From the NCBI GenBank assembly GCA_023387935.1, contig JAEWHG010000076.1, positions 1 through 9,147 of the forward strand: 9,147 nucleotides of DNA, in the 5' to 3' direction. Positions 1 to 7,391 of this stretch are shown here, one piece after another; positions within the stretch are counted from its first letter, which is position 1; every line of letters starts with the position of its first letter. The notes below the pieces were generated by a model, which saw only the letters and a program-made list of their open reading frames with translations, was not told the origin of the DNA and did not search any database. This DNA is from Bacillota bacterium (GTDB lineage: Bacteria > Bacillota > Clostridia > Peptostreptococcales > Natronincolaceae). Position numbers and translations under genes: made by a program.

Positions 1-2
1 AA

Positions 3-398
3 TTTAAACAGTACCAAGAGCAAGTTGTTAAAAATGCAAGTAAGCTTGCAGAAGAATTAATGAAACGAGGATTTAATCTTGTTTCAGGTGGCACAGATAA
101 CCATTTATTATTACTTGATTTAAGAAACAAAAATATTACGGGTAAAGATGCTGAAAAGTTATTAGATGAAGTAGGTGTTACAGTTAACAAAAATACCATA
201 CCTTATGATCCTCAAAGTCCATTCGTAACAAGTGGTATTCGTATAGGAACACCAGCAGTTACTACAAGAGGTATGAAGGAAAACGATATGGTAGTTATTG
301 CAGAAATTATAGGAACTATTATAGACAATCCAGAAAAAGTTAGTGAAGTTTCTGAAATGGTAAAAAATCTTTGCCAAAAGTTTAAATTATACGAATAA
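3..398 (+). CDS. glyA: Serine hydroxymethyltransferase, C-terminal part (5' end outside window)
   Basis: This PLP enzyme interconverts serine and glycine with tetrahydrofolate in the cytoplasm, feeding one-carbon metabolism. The frame is open from the left edge (first full codon at 3), so the ATG at 60 is an internal methionine and not the start. About 131 residues are visible, roughly the last third of a family usually a little over 400 residues long. Recognisable signatures are the SGGTDNHLLLLDL strand, the conserved NKNTIPYDPQSPF stretch, and SGIRIGTPAVTTRG, whose arginine binds the substrate carboxylate in this family. The PLP-binding lysine motif lies upstream, outside the window. The gene is separated from the ornithine operon by a hairpin and a new promoter, so it is probably a separate transcript, though both concern amino-acid metabolism. 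Family identification is very secure. Confidence 0.96.
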   Translation, partial: FKQYQEQVVKNASKLAEELMKRGFNLVSGGTDNHLLLLDLRNKNITGKDAEKLLDEVGVTVNKNTIPYDPQSPFVTSGIRIGTPAVTTRGMKENDMVVIAEIIGTIIDNPEKVSEVSEMVKNLCQKFKLYE

Positions 399-441
399 GT
401 TATAATCTAATATCAATACTCACTATATAATGCAAAAGAAG

Positions 442-480
442 GCGCAAAATTATTTGTAGATACTGCAAAATATTTTGCGC
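442..480 (+). terminator. Probable terminator hairpin of glyA
   Basis: GCGCAAAAT (442-450) is perfectly complementary to ATTTTGCGC (472-480). After a 2x2 internal mismatch the stem continues with TTTGTAG pairing with CTGCAAA (one G-U pair), closed by an ATA loop. The sequence after the stem, TATTTTACAC, is only a weak U tract, so termination may be incomplete. Its position 43 nt after the glyA stop, and before the ornithine operon promoter, supports a terminator role. Confidence 0.65.
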
Positions 481-500
481 TATTTTACACTATGCACAGG

Positions 501-552
501 GAAAAAAAGGAATATATTTAGATAATTGTTGAAAAAAGGTCGCATTTTTTTT
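501..552 (+). promoter_or_regulatory. Possible activator-binding region upstream of the sigma-54 promoter
   Basis: GAAAAAAAGG (501-510) is nearly repeated as GAAAAAAGG (531-539), 30 nt apart, about three helical turns. The second copy also forms an A6/T8 dyad (532-537 and 545-552) around GGTCGCA. A sigma-54 promoter needs an upstream activator site, and this is the only repeated element between the glyA hairpin and the promoter. In such AT-rich DNA it may be chance, and no classical high-scoring palindrome was found. Confidence 0.25.
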
Positions 553-560
553 ATTTAAGC

Positions 561-577
561 TTGGCATGCGTTTTGCA
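561..577 (+). promoter_or_regulatory. Sigma-54 (-24/-12) promoter of the ornithine operon
   Basis: TTGGCATGCGTTTTGCA fits the sigma-54 consensus YTGGCAYGrNNNTTGCW at all positions except the weakly conserved r. GG (563-564) and GC (575-576) are 12 nt apart as required. The start of transcription would fall near 588, about 35 nt before the ord ATG and clear of its ribosome binding site. Sigma-54 promoters with enhancer-binding activators are known to drive amino-acid fermentation operons in Clostridia, for example proline reductase. The alternative is a sigma-A reading, TTGGCA (561-566) with an 18-nt spacer to TATATA (585-590), which is possible but a poorer fit. Confidence 0.7.
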
Positions 578-622
578 TATGTTTTATATAAGTTAATAAT
601 TTAAAAAAATGGAGGGTTTAGT

Positions 623-1669
623 ATGGAAAATATAAAAGTAATAATTTGGGGATTTGGAGCAATGGGAAGTGGAATGGCAAGAATGCTATTAAATAAAAAA
701 GGAGTAGAAGTTGTAGGTGTATGTGATATGGCTGAACATAGAGTAGGTAAAGATATGTATGAAGTACTCGGTGTTGAAAATGAAGGTCGTAAGCCTGTAA
801 TTATCAATAGTAATATGGAAGATATCATTAAAAATACTAAAGCTGATATTGCGTTACTTGCTACTGACTCTTATACAAAAGGTGCTTTTAATAAAATTAA
901 ACTTATGTTAGAGAACAAAATAAATGTAATATCTACAGCAGAAGAAATGTCATATCCTAAAGCTCAAGAACCAGAACTTGCAAAAGAATTAGATAGAATT
1001 GCTAAGGAAAACGGAGTATCAGTTTTAGGTACAGGTATTAATCCTGGTTTAATTATGGATCTACTAGTAGTTACATTAACAGGTTGTATGCTAGATGTTA
1101 ATCACATTGAGGCTAAAAGAGTAAACTCTCTTTCTCCATTTGGTCATGCAGTTATGGAAGAACAAGGTGTGGGCATAACTGTTGAAGAGTTTAATAAAGG
1201 TGTAGAAGATGGAAGCTTAGCAGGACACGTTGGATTTGCAGAATCTATTAGCATGATTGGGGATGCAATTGGCTGGCCAGTTGAAAAAATCGAAACACAA
1301 ATGAAACCAATTGTTACTAGTGTTGATAGAAAATCACCATATGGATTTGCAGCTGCTGGTAATGTGGCAGGAGTAAATATGACTGGTCAAGGTTATGTAG
1401 ATGGAGAAGTAAAAATTGATATGATTCATCCACAACAAATCGAGCCTGAAATGGAAGGAACATTTACAGGAGACTATATAACAATTAAGGGTACTCCAGA
1501 AGTAAATATGGCTATTAACCCTGAAGTTGAAGGTGGTTTAGGAACAATTGCTATGTGTGTAAATATGATTCCTCAAGTAATTAATGCAAAAGCAGGGCTT
1601 AGAACTATGATAGACTTACCTGTTCCAAGAGCTATAATGGGCGATATGAGAGAACTTATAGAAAAATAA
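623..1669 (+). CDS. ord: 2,4-diaminopentanoate dehydrogenase
   Basis: Ord catalyses NAD(P)+-dependent oxidative deamination of 2,4-diaminopentanoate to 2-amino-4-oxopentanoate plus ammonia, the redox step of ornithine oxidation. The 348-residue length matches the family. A Rossmann dinucleotide-binding site opens the protein: strand VIIWGFGAMGSG at about 6-17, with the second strand ending VVGVCD and Asp35 in the position that usually contacts the ribose. The fold family is related to dihydrodipicolinate reductase (DapB). The C-terminal half (SPYGFAAAGN near 237, GTFTGDYITIKG, and the GGLGTIAMCVN region) is typical of annotated Ord proteins. The ATG at 623 is preceded by GGAGGG (611-616) at good spacing. 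It is the first gene of the operon, about 35 nt downstream of the predicted start point. A 51-nt gap with no obvious structure separates it from ortA. Confidence 0.94.
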   Translation: MENIKVIIWGFGAMGSGMARMLLNKKGVEVVGVCDMAEHRVGKDMYEVLGVENEGRKPVIINSNMEDIIKNTKADIALLATDSYTKGAFNKIKLMLENKINVISTAEEMSYPKAQEPELAKELDRIAKENGVSVLGTGINPGLIMDLLVVTLTGCMLDVNHIEAKRVNSLSPFGHAVMEEQGVGITVEEFNKGVEDGSLAGHVGFAESISMIGDAIGWPVEKIETQMKPIVTSVDRKSPYGFAAAGNVAGVNMTGQGYVDGEVKIDMIHPQQIEPEMEGTFTGDYITIKGTPEVNMAINPEVEGGLGTIAMCVNMIPQVINAKAGLRTMIDLPVPRAIMGDMRELIEK

Positions 1670-1706
1670 GAGATTAAGAGCATGTAAGCTGAAAATATAG
1701 AAAGAC

Positions 1707-1712
1707 AGGAGG
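1707..1712 (+). promoter_or_regulatory. Ribosome binding site fixing the ortA TTG start
   Basis: A perfect AGGAGG lies 8 nt before the TTG at 1721. No in-frame ATG is available near the conserved N-terminus, so this site decides the non-ATG start. Confidence 0.85.
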
Positions 1713-1720
1713 TTTTTACT

Positions 1721-2026
1721 TTGGCTAAAAAAGGAACTTGGGTAAAGATACATGATATTGTATTACAGCCTGGTGAAAGAGCAACAAATTTACCTGAAGA
1801 TACAAAAAAGGTGCCACTAGAGATGTGGGCGAAAGGTTTTTTAATTGAAGATGGAGAAATAGGACAAAAAGTAGAAATTAAAACTATTACAGGTCGTTTA
1901 GTTAAAGGGACTTTAGTAGAAGTAGAGCCGCATTATGAGCATAATTATGGAAAATTTGTACTTGAAATCCTACAAATTGGACTTCAATTAAAAGAAGTAC
2001 TTTGGGGAGGTGTATCAAATGAATAA
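1721..2026 (+). CDS. ortA: 2-amino-4-oxopentanoate thiolase, small (alpha) subunit
   Basis: OrtA is the small subunit of the OrtAB thiolase, which cleaves 2-amino-4-oxopentanoate with CoA to acetyl-CoA and D-alanine. The product is 101 residues, the usual OrtA size, starting AKKGTWVKIHDIVL after the initiator. The characteristic stretches are LQPGERATNLPEDTK, VPLEMWAKGFL, and VEVEPHYEHNYG, with LWGG near the C-terminus. It carries no PLP motif of its own, so catalysis must depend on OrtB, and its exact contribution is not evident from sequence. Translation starts at TTG. The 3' end overlaps ortB by 8 nt, and the codons for Trp95-Gly96-Gly97 double as the ortB ribosome binding site. Identification rests on characteristic sequence, length and position between ord and ortB. 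Confidence 0.93.
   Translation: MAKKGTWVKIHDIVLQPGERATNLPEDTKKVPLEMWAKGFLIEDGEIGQKVEIKTITGRLVKGTLVEVEPHYEHNYGKFVLEILQIGLQLKEVLWGGVSNE
2004..2010 (+). promoter_or_regulatory. ortB ribosome binding site inside the ortA coding region
   Basis: GGGGAGG lies 8 nt before the ATG at 2019. It makes that ATG the likely start instead of the in-frame GTG at 2010, which overlaps the site itself. The motif is embedded in the ortA Trp-Gly-Gly codons, coupling the two subunits' translation. Confidence 0.8.
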
Positions 2027-3440
2027 AGACATGAGTTATGAAGGTGTTATGTCAAGACGTAGTGAAATTATGAAAAAATCTGTAGGGATTGATTATACTA
2101 ATTTCGAAACGGAAGGTATAGGTTTTGATTACGAAAGAATGATGAAAGAAACAGGGTATACTCTAGAAGAGATGCAAGAAATTCAAGGCAGCACTGGAGT
2201 AGGTAACACACCTTTACTAGAACTTAAAAACTTAACAGCCCTTGCTAGAAAATTTGCTCCTGAAGGAAATGGTGCAAGAATTTTTATTAAGGATGAAGCA
2301 TCTAATCCTTCAGGTAGTTTTAAAGCTAGAAGAGCAGCTAATGCTGTATACCATGCTAAAAAACTTGGATATAAAGGTGTAATTGCAGCAACTAGTGGTA
2401 ATTATGGAGCAGCAGTTGCAAGTCAAGCTGCAATGCAAGGATTAAAATGTATTATTGTTCAGGAGTGCTATGATAGTAGAGGAGTAGGACAACCTGAAAT
2501 TGTAGAAAAAGCTAGAAAATGTGAGGCATATGGAGCAGAAGTAGTGCAACTTACTGTAGGACCTGAGCTTTTCTATACATTTTTAAAGTTACTTGAAGAA
2601 ACAGGTTATTTTAATGCATCACTATATACTCCATTTGGAATTGCAGGTGTAGAAACCCTAGGATATGAATTAGCAATGCAGTTTAGAGAAAGAGAAGGCC
2701 GCGACCCTGATGTTGTAGTTTGTACGAATGCTGGAGGCGGAAACTTAACTGGTACTGCAAGAGGATTAATAAAGGCTGGAGCTGATAAAACACAAGTAGT
2801 TGCAGCAAGTGTTAATCTTAAAGGACTTCATATGGCAAGTGATGAGTTGTTTAATAAAAAGTCTTTTACAACAGGACATACCGGCTTTGGAATTCCATTT
2901 TCTACATGGCCAGACCGCTCAGACGTTCCTCGTTCTGCTGCAAGACCTTTAAGATATATGGATAGATACGTTCTTGTAAATCAAGGAGAAGTATTCTATA
3001 TGACAGAAGCATTGGCTCAATTAGAAGGACTTGAAAGAGGACCAGCAGGAAATACTTCTTTAGCTGCAGCATTTAGCTTAGCTCAAGAGCTTAAAGAAGA
3101 TCAAATAATCGTAGTGCAAGAAACTGAATATACAGGTGCAGGAAAGCATATTCAGCCACAATTATCTTTTGCTAGGGAAAATGGAATAGAAATCTTCTTT
3201 GGTAATCCTAAGGAAGAAGTGCAAGGTAAAAATATTATTTTACCATCACATCCATCCCAGATAAAGGCTGTGGAGTCAGATATGAACAAGCTTAGAGCAT
3301 CTTATATTAAAAATTGCATTAATAATAATAATGCTACAGAAGTTACGAATGATGAAGTTAAATTCCTTATGGAAGATTGCAAGGCTTCAAAAGAGTTTGT
3401 AGAAAAAACATTAAAAGATCTTAATGTTAATATAAAGTAA
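2019..3440 (+). CDS. ortB: 2-amino-4-oxopentanoate thiolase, large PLP-binding (beta) subunit
   Basis: OrtB is the catalytic, PLP-dependent subunit of the thiolase that releases acetyl-CoA and D-alanine from 2-amino-4-oxopentanoate. It has 473 residues from the ATG at 2019, chosen because GGGGAGG sits at ideal distance. It belongs to fold-type II PLP enzymes, resembling threonine synthase: the cofactor lysine is Lys102 in NPSGSFKARRA, SGNYGAAVASQ follows near 126-136, and the glycine loop NAGGGNLTG (Gly239-Asn242) should hold the PLP phosphate. There is no cysteine-type thiolase active-site pattern, consistent with a mechanism unlike ordinary thiolases. The C-terminal 70 residues are rich in lysine and asparagine and less recognisable. 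Threonine synthase is the main alternative, rejected because of the adjoining ortA and the operon. The gene overlaps ortA by 8 nt and ends 20 nt before oraS. Confidence 0.95.
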   Translation: MNKDMSYEGVMSRRSEIMKKSVGIDYTNFETEGIGFDYERMMKETGYTLEEMQEIQGSTGVGNTPLLELKNLTALARKFAPEGNGARIFIKDEASNPSGSFKARRAANAVYHAKKLGYKGVIAATSGNYGAAVASQAAMQGLKCIIVQECYDSRGVGQPEIVEKARKCEAYGAEVVQLTVGPELFYTFLKLLEETGYFNASLYTPFGIAGVETLGYELAMQFREREGRDPDVVVCTNAGGGNLTGTARGLIKAGADKTQVVAASVNLKGLHMASDELFNKKSFTTGHTGFGIPFSTWPDRSDVPRSAARPLRYMDRYVLVNQGEVFYMTEALAQLEGLERGPAGNTSLAAAFSLAQELKEDQIIVVQETEYTGAGKHIQPQLSFARENGIEIFFGNPKEEVQGKNIILPSHPSQIKAVESDMNKLRASYIKNCINNNNATEVTNDEVKFLMEDCKASKEFVEKTLKDLNVNIK

Positions 3441-3460
3441 TTAATTTCGGAGGTGCGATA

Positions 3461-3826
3461 ATGAAAAGAGCTGATGATTTTCAGGTGCGTAGAGCACATT
3501 TAAAAGATTTGACAGATGAGCAGTTAGAGCAAAAATTTTGGCAGTTGGCAGAGCAAATAGTAGATCCATTAATTGATCTTGCTATAAAGAATACATCGCC
3601 ATCAATTGAAAGATCTGTACTACTTAGAATGGGCTTCTCTAGTATGGAAGCAAAAGCTATAGTAGAAGGTGTTATAGACAGAGGGTTAATGGGAAAAGGT
3701 GCAGGAAATGTTGTATATAGAGTAGCAAAAGAAAAAAATATAGATATAAGAGAAGCCGGTATTGCTTTAATGGAAGGTAAGTATTGGGATGATGCTGTAA
3801 ATCTTTTTAAGGGAGGGGATAAATAA
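3461..3826 (+). CDS. oraS: D-ornithine 4,5-aminomutase, small subunit
   Basis: OraS is the small subunit of the adenosylcobalamin- and PLP-dependent aminomutase that converts D-ornithine to 2,4-diaminopentanoate. The 121-residue length matches the known small subunit. The protein is mostly predicted helix, starting KRADDFQVRRAHLKDLTDEQ, then PLIDLAIKNTSPSIERSVLLR and a C-terminal segment with EGVIDRGLMGKGAGNVVYR and IREAGIALMEGKYWDDAVNLF. It has no cofactor-binding motif; in the characterised enzyme both cofactors sit on OraE. The ATG at 3461 follows GGAGGTG (3449-3455). Its TAA shares one base with the oraE ATG (TAATG), and GGGAGGGG just upstream serves oraE. This arrangement fits balanced synthesis of the two subunits. 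Confidence 0.94.
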   Translation: MKRADDFQVRRAHLKDLTDEQLEQKFWQLAEQIVDPLIDLAIKNTSPSIERSVLLRMGFSSMEAKAIVEGVIDRGLMGKGAGNVVYRVAKEKNIDIREAGIALMEGKYWDDAVNLFKGGDK

Positions 3827-6033
3827 TGGAACTTAAACCAAATGAAAAACTGGATGTTAAAAGCATACTAAAAGATCTAGACAAGTACACACCTAAAAGA
3901 CGTGGATGGGTTTGGAGAAAAACAGAAAAAGATTTAAAAATGGGACCTTTCACATTTAATGATGCGTCTACTCCATTAAAAAACAGTATTCCGCTTCCAT
4001 CAGCAAAATATTTTGGTGATATTGATCCTCAACCAAATAACGTTATTACAACTGAAATCGCTTCTGGTAGATTTGAAGATGATATAAGAAGAATGAGAAT
4101 GGCAGCTTGGCATGGGGCAGATCATATAATGGTAATTAGAACTGCTGGACAAAGCCATTTTGATGGACTAATTGAAGGAACGCCTCAAGGTATTGGTGGT
4201 ATTCCAATTACAAGAAAACAAGTTAGAGCACAAAGAAAAGCCTTAGATTTAATTGAAGAAGAAGTAGGTAGACCGATTAATTACCATTCATATATAAGTG
4301 GTGTAGCAGGACCTGAAATTGCTGTTATGTTTGCAGAAGAAGGAGTAAATGGTGCTCACCAAGACGCTCAATATAACGTGCTTTATAGAAACGTTAACAT
4401 GGTTCGTTCTTTTGTTGACGCTGCAGAAGCTAAAAAGTTAATGGTTTGGGCTGATATTGCACAAATCGATGGAGCTCATAATGCGAATGCCACAGCGAGA
4501 GAAGCTTGGAAAGTTATGCCAGAGCTTATGGTTCAGCATGCATTAAACTCTATGTACTCTGTAAAAGTAGGAATGAAAAAAGAAAATATTTGTTTATCTA
4601 CAGTACCTCCTACTGCACCTCCAGCAAATTGTTTAACACTGGACCTTCCTTATGCAGTTGCATTAAGAGAAGTATTTAAAGATTATAAAATGAGAGCACA
4701 AATGAATACAAAGTATATGGAATCTTCTACAAGAGAAGCTACTGTAACTCATGTGCTTAACCTTTTAATCTCAAGACTTACAAGAGCTGATATTCAATCT
4801 ACCATTACTCCTGATGAAGGTAGAAATGTTCCATGGCATATTTATAATATGGAAGCTATCGATACCGCTAAACAAGCATTAGTTGGTATGGATGGACTAA
4901 TGGAAATGATAGAATTAAAAGATGAAGGATATTTAAGAGATAAAGCTAGAGAAATAAAAGAAAGAGCCGTACTATTTATGGAAGAAGTATTAGAAGTAGG
5001 TGGATTCTTTAAGGCTGTTGAAGAAGGATTCTTCGTAGATTCTGGTCAATATCCAGAAAGAAACGGAGATGGAATAGCTAGAAAGATCGATGGTGGCGTT
5101 GGTGTTGGTACAGTATATGAAAGAGATGCAGATTACTTTGCACCGGTTACAGCTCACTTTGGATATAATAACGTAGAACAATACGGTGGAGATAAAGAAG
5201 ATCCAGCTGCATTAATAGGTGGAACTACTTTAGAAGTACCAGAAAAAATCGTTTATATAGATGAACTAGATGAAACTGATAACGTTAATGTAAGATTAGA
5301 AGAAACCAAAGAACTTAGAGAAACATCAAAAATCAAGCCAGAAGTAGAATGGGCTGGAGACGGAATTATTATGATGAACCTATTCATGCCTACTACTAAG
5401 AGAGTAGCAGAATTTGCTGCTATTGAAATGGCTAAAAAGATGGGTCTTGAAGATGTTGAAGTTATCCATAGAGAAGTTATGCAGACAGCAGAAGGAACAA
5501 GGATAGAATTAAAGGGTAGAGTACCATTTGCTATTGATATAGATACACTAGTTATTCCTCCAGAGCCAGAAATTATGACAGAGGATCAAATAAGAGAAGA
5601 CATAGAAAAGAAACCTATGAAGATTGTTGCAGGAACAGTAGGCGAAGATGAGCACTCTGTTGGACTTAGAGAAATAATCGACATTAAACACGGTGGTATC
5701 GAAAAATATGGTATTGCATGTGAATATTTAGGAACATCTGTACCAGTTGAGAAATTAGTGGATGCTGCTATAGAGTTAAAGGCGGATGCAATCTTAGCGT
5801 CAACTATAATCAGCCATGATGAAACTCACTATAAAAATATGAGACGTATTCATGAATTATGTATAGAAAAAGGGATTAGAGATAAAGTAATGATATTAGC
5901 TGGTGGTACTCAAGTTACTCCAGAAATTGCAGTAAAACAAGGTATAGATGCAGGCTTTGGAAGAGGAACAAAAGGTATACATGTTGCTACATTCCTGGTA
6001 AAAAGAAGAGCTGAGATGGAAAATGAAAATTAA
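3826..6033 (+). CDS. oraE: D-ornithine 4,5-aminomutase, large subunit (B12- and PLP-binding)
   Basis: OraE is the catalytic subunit that moves the terminal amino group of D-ornithine by a 5'-deoxyadenosyl radical mechanism. The 735 residues comprise an N-terminal TIM-barrel mutase region (about 50-400, including AAWHGADHIMVIRTAGQSHFD and GVNGAHQDAQYN), a linker/dimerisation segment, and a C-terminal Rossmann B12 domain (about 590-735). The base-off cobalamin motif DxHxxG is present as DEHSVG with His610. Lys621, eleven residues later in DIKHGG, corresponds to the PLP-anchoring lysine; this equals the His618/Lys629 spacing I recall for the A. sticklandii enzyme. Further B12-domain signatures are ILAST (656-660) and AGGT (692-695). 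Lysine 5,6-aminomutase is the close relative, but there the B12 domain is on a separate subunit, so this fused layout supports the ornithine enzyme. The gene overlaps oraS by 1 nt and the next gene by 11 nt. Confidence 0.96.
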   Translation: MELKPNEKLDVKSILKDLDKYTPKRRGWVWRKTEKDLKMGPFTFNDASTPLKNSIPLPSAKYFGDIDPQPNNVITTEIASGRFEDDIRRMRMAAWHGADHIMVIRTAGQSHFDGLIEGTPQGIGGIPITRKQVRAQRKALDLIEEEVGRPINYHSYISGVAGPEIAVMFAEEGVNGAHQDAQYNVLYRNVNMVRSFVDAAEAKKLMVWADIAQIDGAHNANATAREAWKVMPELMVQHALNSMYSVKVGMKKENICLSTVPPTAPPANCLTLDLPYAVALREVFKDYKMRAQMNTKYMESSTREATVTHVLNLLISRLTRADIQSTITPDEGRNVPWHIYNMEAIDTAKQALVGMDGLMEMIELKDEGYLRDKAREIKERAVLFMEEVLEVGGFFKAVEEGFFVDSGQYPERNGDGIARKIDGGVGVGTVYERDADYFAPVTAHFGYNNVEQYGGDKEDPAALIGGTTLEVPEKIVYIDELDETDNVNVRLEETKELRETSKIKPEVEWAGDGIIMMNLFMPTTKRVAEFAAIEMAKKMGLEDVEVIHREVMQTAEGTRIELKGRVPFAIDIDTLVIPPEPEIMTEDQIREDIEKKPMKIVAGTVGEDEHSVGLREIIDIKHGGIEKYGIACEYLGTSVPVEKLVDAAIELKADAILASTIISHDETHYKNMRRIHELCIEKGIRDKVMILAGGTQVTPEIAVKQGIDAGFGRGTKGIHVATFLVKRRAEMENEN

Positions 6034-7381
6034 TGTTTTAGTAGCAGAAATAGGAAGTACTACTACTGTTGTTAATGGATTTGAAAATATTCATACATCC
6101 TGCCCAAAGTTTATTGGGCAGGGACAAGCTCCTACTTCAGTACTAGAAGGAGACGTAAACATTGGCCTTCAGGAAGCCATTGAAGACTTAAGAAAAAATC
6201 TAAATGTAGATCATGTTGAGTACGACGATATGCTAGCTACTAGTAGTGCAGCAGGTGGACTTAAAATGACTGTTCATGGACTTGTTTATGATATGACGGT
6301 TCGTGCTGCAAAGGAAGCTGCTTTAGGGGCTGGAGCTAATATCCACTTAGTAACTGCTGGAAAGCTAAAAAGAACGGATATAAAGAAAATAAAAGAAGTT
6401 AACCCAAATATTATCTTAATCGCTGGTGGCGTAGACTACGGCGAAAGAGACACTGCTATTTATAATGCAGAATTAATTGCAGATCTAGACTTAAATGTAC
6501 CGGTAATTTATGCAGGTAATATAGAAAATCAAGAAGAAATAAAAGAGATTTTTGCGGATAGGAAAAACAAGCTATATATTGTAGAAAATGTATATCCTAA
6601 AATCGATCAATTAAATATTGAACCTACAAGAAGGGTAATACAGGATGTATTTGAAGAACATATTATCCATGCTCCTGGAATGCAGAAAGTAAGAGATATG
6701 GTGACGGGACCTATTATTCCAACACCAGGATCCGTAATGGAAGCATCTATGTTATTTAAAGAAAATTTTGCGGATTCAATTACTTTCGATGTTGGTGGTG
6801 CTACTACAGATTTACATTCTGTTACAGAAGGTAGCGAAGAAATAAATCGTATACTTATCAGTCCAGAACCTTTAGCTAAAAGAACTGTTGAAGGTGACCT
6901 AGGTGTTTATGTAAATATGGACAATATAGTAGAGATCATTGGCAAAGAAAAACTATCTGCCGAATTGGGGTTAGATATAGAAAGCTTAGTGATGAATAAA
7001 AAGCCTATTCCTAAAACAGAGGATGAAATTAAATTTGTAGAAAGACTCACCTTGGAAGCGGTATTAGTTGCACTGCAAAGACATGTCGGAAAAATTAGAA
7101 ACCTGTATGGGCCAGGTGGAAAAACTACTATTGCAGAAGGCAAGGATCTTTCAAATGTAAAATATATTATAGGAACTGGTGGAGCTTTAACTAGACTTCC
7201 GAATCGTGTAAACATAATAAGGGAAGCTATTAGAAAAAATAGTGCTCAATTGTTATTACCAAAAGAAGAAGTAGAAGTATTAATAGACAATCACTATATT
7301 ATGGCATCTCTAGGTGTTCTTTCAAAAAAATATCCAGAGGCAGCACTATCTTTGATGAAACAAAGTATGGATATAAAGTAG
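6023..7381 (+). CDS. GlmL/MutL-related ASKHA ATPase, candidate aminomutase reactivation factor
   Basis: This 452-residue protein belongs to the GlmL (MutL of glutamate mutase) family, unrelated to the DNA mismatch-repair MutL. It shows the ASKHA actin/Hsp70-type ATP site: phosphate-1 loop AEIGSTTTVV (8-17), phosphate-2 loop DVGGATTD (256-263) and adenosine motif GTGGALTRL (384-392). Family members sit beside B12-dependent carbon-skeleton mutases, and a similar protein is regularly found in ornithine-degradation clusters. I infer that it exchanges or restores damaged adenosylcobalamin on OraSE; biochemical proof for this member is not something I can cite. The ATG at 6023 has only a weak ribosome binding site (GAGATGGA), so expression probably depends on coupling through the 11-nt overlap with oraE. 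orr follows after 10 nt. The family assignment is secure; the substrate protein is inferred from position. Confidence 0.9.
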   Translation: MKINVLVAEIGSTTTVVNGFENIHTSCPKFIGQGQAPTSVLEGDVNIGLQEAIEDLRKNLNVDHVEYDDMLATSSAAGGLKMTVHGLVYDMTVRAAKEAALGAGANIHLVTAGKLKRTDIKKIKEVNPNIILIAGGVDYGERDTAIYNAELIADLDLNVPVIYAGNIENQEEIKEIFADRKNKLYIVENVYPKIDQLNIEPTRRVIQDVFEEHIIHAPGMQKVRDMVTGPIIPTPGSVMEASMLFKENFADSITFDVGGATTDLHSVTEGSEEINRILISPEPLAKRTVEGDLGVYVNMDNIVEIIGKEKLSAELGLDIESLVMNKKPIPKTEDEIKFVERLTLEAVLVALQRHVGKIRNLYGPGGKTTIAEGKDLSNVKYIIGTGGALTRLPNRVNIIREAIRKNSAQLLLPKEEVEVLIDNHYIMASLGVLSKKYPEAALSLMKQSMDIK

Positions 7382-7391
7382 GGGGAGTTCA

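Noticed and set aside
60..62. ATG at 60 as the start of a short 112-residue protein
   Set aside because: The frame is open and SHMT-like upstream to the left edge (FKQYQEQVVKNASKLAEEL), and no ribosome binding site precedes the ATG. It is an internal codon of glyA.
481..622. Riboswitch (for example cobalamin) in the ord leader
   Set aside because: The space from the predicted start point to ord is only about 35 nt, and no B12-box or multi-stem structure is visible.
2010..2012. GTG at 2010 as the ortB start
   Set aside because: It overlaps the GGGGAGG ribosome binding site itself and adds only three residues; the ATG at 2019 has ideal spacing.
2019..3440. Threonine synthase
   Set aside because: The fold-type II motifs are shared, but the partner ortA gene and the full ornithine operon identify it as the thiolase subunit.
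6907..7215. Antisense open frame of 102 codons opposite the GlmL-like gene
   Set aside because: It lies entirely within a well-conserved gene, shows no recognisable domain and has no supporting promoter or ribosome binding site; other antisense frames (for example 162-377, 601-828, 3302-3499, 4990-5181) were dropped for the same reason.
6023..7381. DNA mismatch-repair MutL
   Set aside because: No GHKL ATPase motifs are present; the visible loops are of the ASKHA type, and the shared name with the glutamate-mutase protein MutL is a coincidence.
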